DNA of 44,123 nt from Monoraphidium neglectum (Eukaryota; Chlorophyta; Chlorophyceae; Sphaeropleales; Selenastraceae). The stretch lies in contig NW_014013542.1 of the NCBI RefSeq assembly GCF_000611645.1, positions 1-44,123 of the forward strand, in the 5' to 3' direction. Shown here piece by piece: positions 43,916-44,123 of this stretch. The notes below the pieces were generated by a model that saw nothing but the letters and a program-made list of their open reading frames with translations, ran no database searches and was not told the DNA's origin. A program made the translations under genes and the position numbers. Position 1 is the first letter of the stretch. Each line of letters opens with the position of its first letter.

Positions 43916-44123
43916 ATGGACGCCCTCGACGCCATCGAGCGCGACCTGATGTTCGCGCTGGGCGGCGGGCTCTCGCCCCTCGACGAGGGCGACGCGCTGG
44001 AGATCCCCGGCCTCATGGACCTGCTCGACGCGCCCATGGACCCCCCTGGCGCATGCGCCGCGCCCGCATGGCCGCCGGCGGGCGCCACCGGCGCCCCTGG
44101 CGCATGCGCCGCGCCCGCATGGC
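43916..44123 (+). CDS. Start of an unidentified gene (runs off the right edge)
   Basis: ATG at 43916 opens MDALDAIERDLMFALGGG, then SPLDEGDALEIPGLMDLLDA, an acidic and hydrophobic stretch like those of transcription activation segments, and continues into a Pro/Ala/Gly-rich repeat. The frame is also open upstream of the ATG (Ala/Val-rich), so a start further left or a spliced upstream exon is possible. The minus-strand frame over the same bases is a shadow. No family is recognised. Confidence 0.5.
   Translation, partial: MDALDAIERDLMFALGGGLSPLDEGDALEIPGLMDLLDAPMDPPGACAAPAWPPAGATGAPGACAAPAW
44045..44123 (+). repeat. 51-bp tandem repeat in coding sequence
   Basis: The 28 bases at 44045-44072 recur exactly at 44096-44123, a period of 51 bases (17 codons), which keeps the frame and repeats the peptide PGACAAPAWPPAGATGA. 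The array runs into the window edge, so the copy number is unknown. Confidence 0.85.

Overview
The window is nuclear DNA of a green alga, probably a small coccoid or trebouxiophyte-type species. The evidence is: (i) it is GC-rich, and genes are split into many short exons with GTGCGT/GTGAGT-type donors and tight AG acceptors; (ii) there are many in-frame CAG/CAA (poly-Gln) tracts; (iii) it holds genes typical of the green lineage and plastid (CGLD27/DUF1230, an ABC1-type atypical kinase, an SRS2-type UvrD helicase of the plant type) next to a FOR20-type centriole protein. There is no operon structure, no prokaryotic ribosome binding sites and no CRISPR. Most of the very long open frames are antisense shadows of CAG tracts or of GC-rich exons. 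I built exon models by hand, requiring conserved motifs, GT(or GC)-AG borders and matching phase at each junction.

Layout, left to right: the 5' end of an ABC1K kinase on the minus strand (1-1251); a weak minus-strand two-membrane-helix candidate (1549-2270); a CK1/VRK-like protein kinase with a long acidic tail, minus (2504-6926); a poorly resolved stretch with minus-strand exon-like pieces (about 7600-8814); a Gln-rich coiled-coil protein resembling hinderin, plus (about 9273-13059); a multi-pass membrane protein with a plastid-type leader, minus (14018-16636); a 23-exon SRS2-like helicase of 1722 aa, plus (17874-28862); a leucine-rich-repeat protein joined in phase to a PDDEXK_6/DUF506 domain, plus (about 29696-34182, with a 222-N assembly gap inside one intron); CGLD27, minus (35948-38587); a complete 7-exon FOR20/CEP20 gene, plus (38980-40496); a plastid-type single-span membrane protein of 229 aa, minus (40927-42355); and the start of an unidentified gene, plus (43916 to the window end).

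The genes do not form one pathway. Four of them (ABC1K, the 501-aa membrane protein, CGLD27 and the 229-aa protein) look organelle-directed, one is a DNA repair/anti-recombination helicase, and FOR20 points to centrioles or basal bodies. The points most worth a second look are the LRR-PDDEXK_6 fusion, the two GC-AG introns placed directly after helicase motifs, the large disordered Gln/acidic insertions in the helicase, a nested inverted repeat filling one of its introns, and the complete FOR20 gene. I did not find a defence system, mobile element or other discrete unknown system that the sequence would support.
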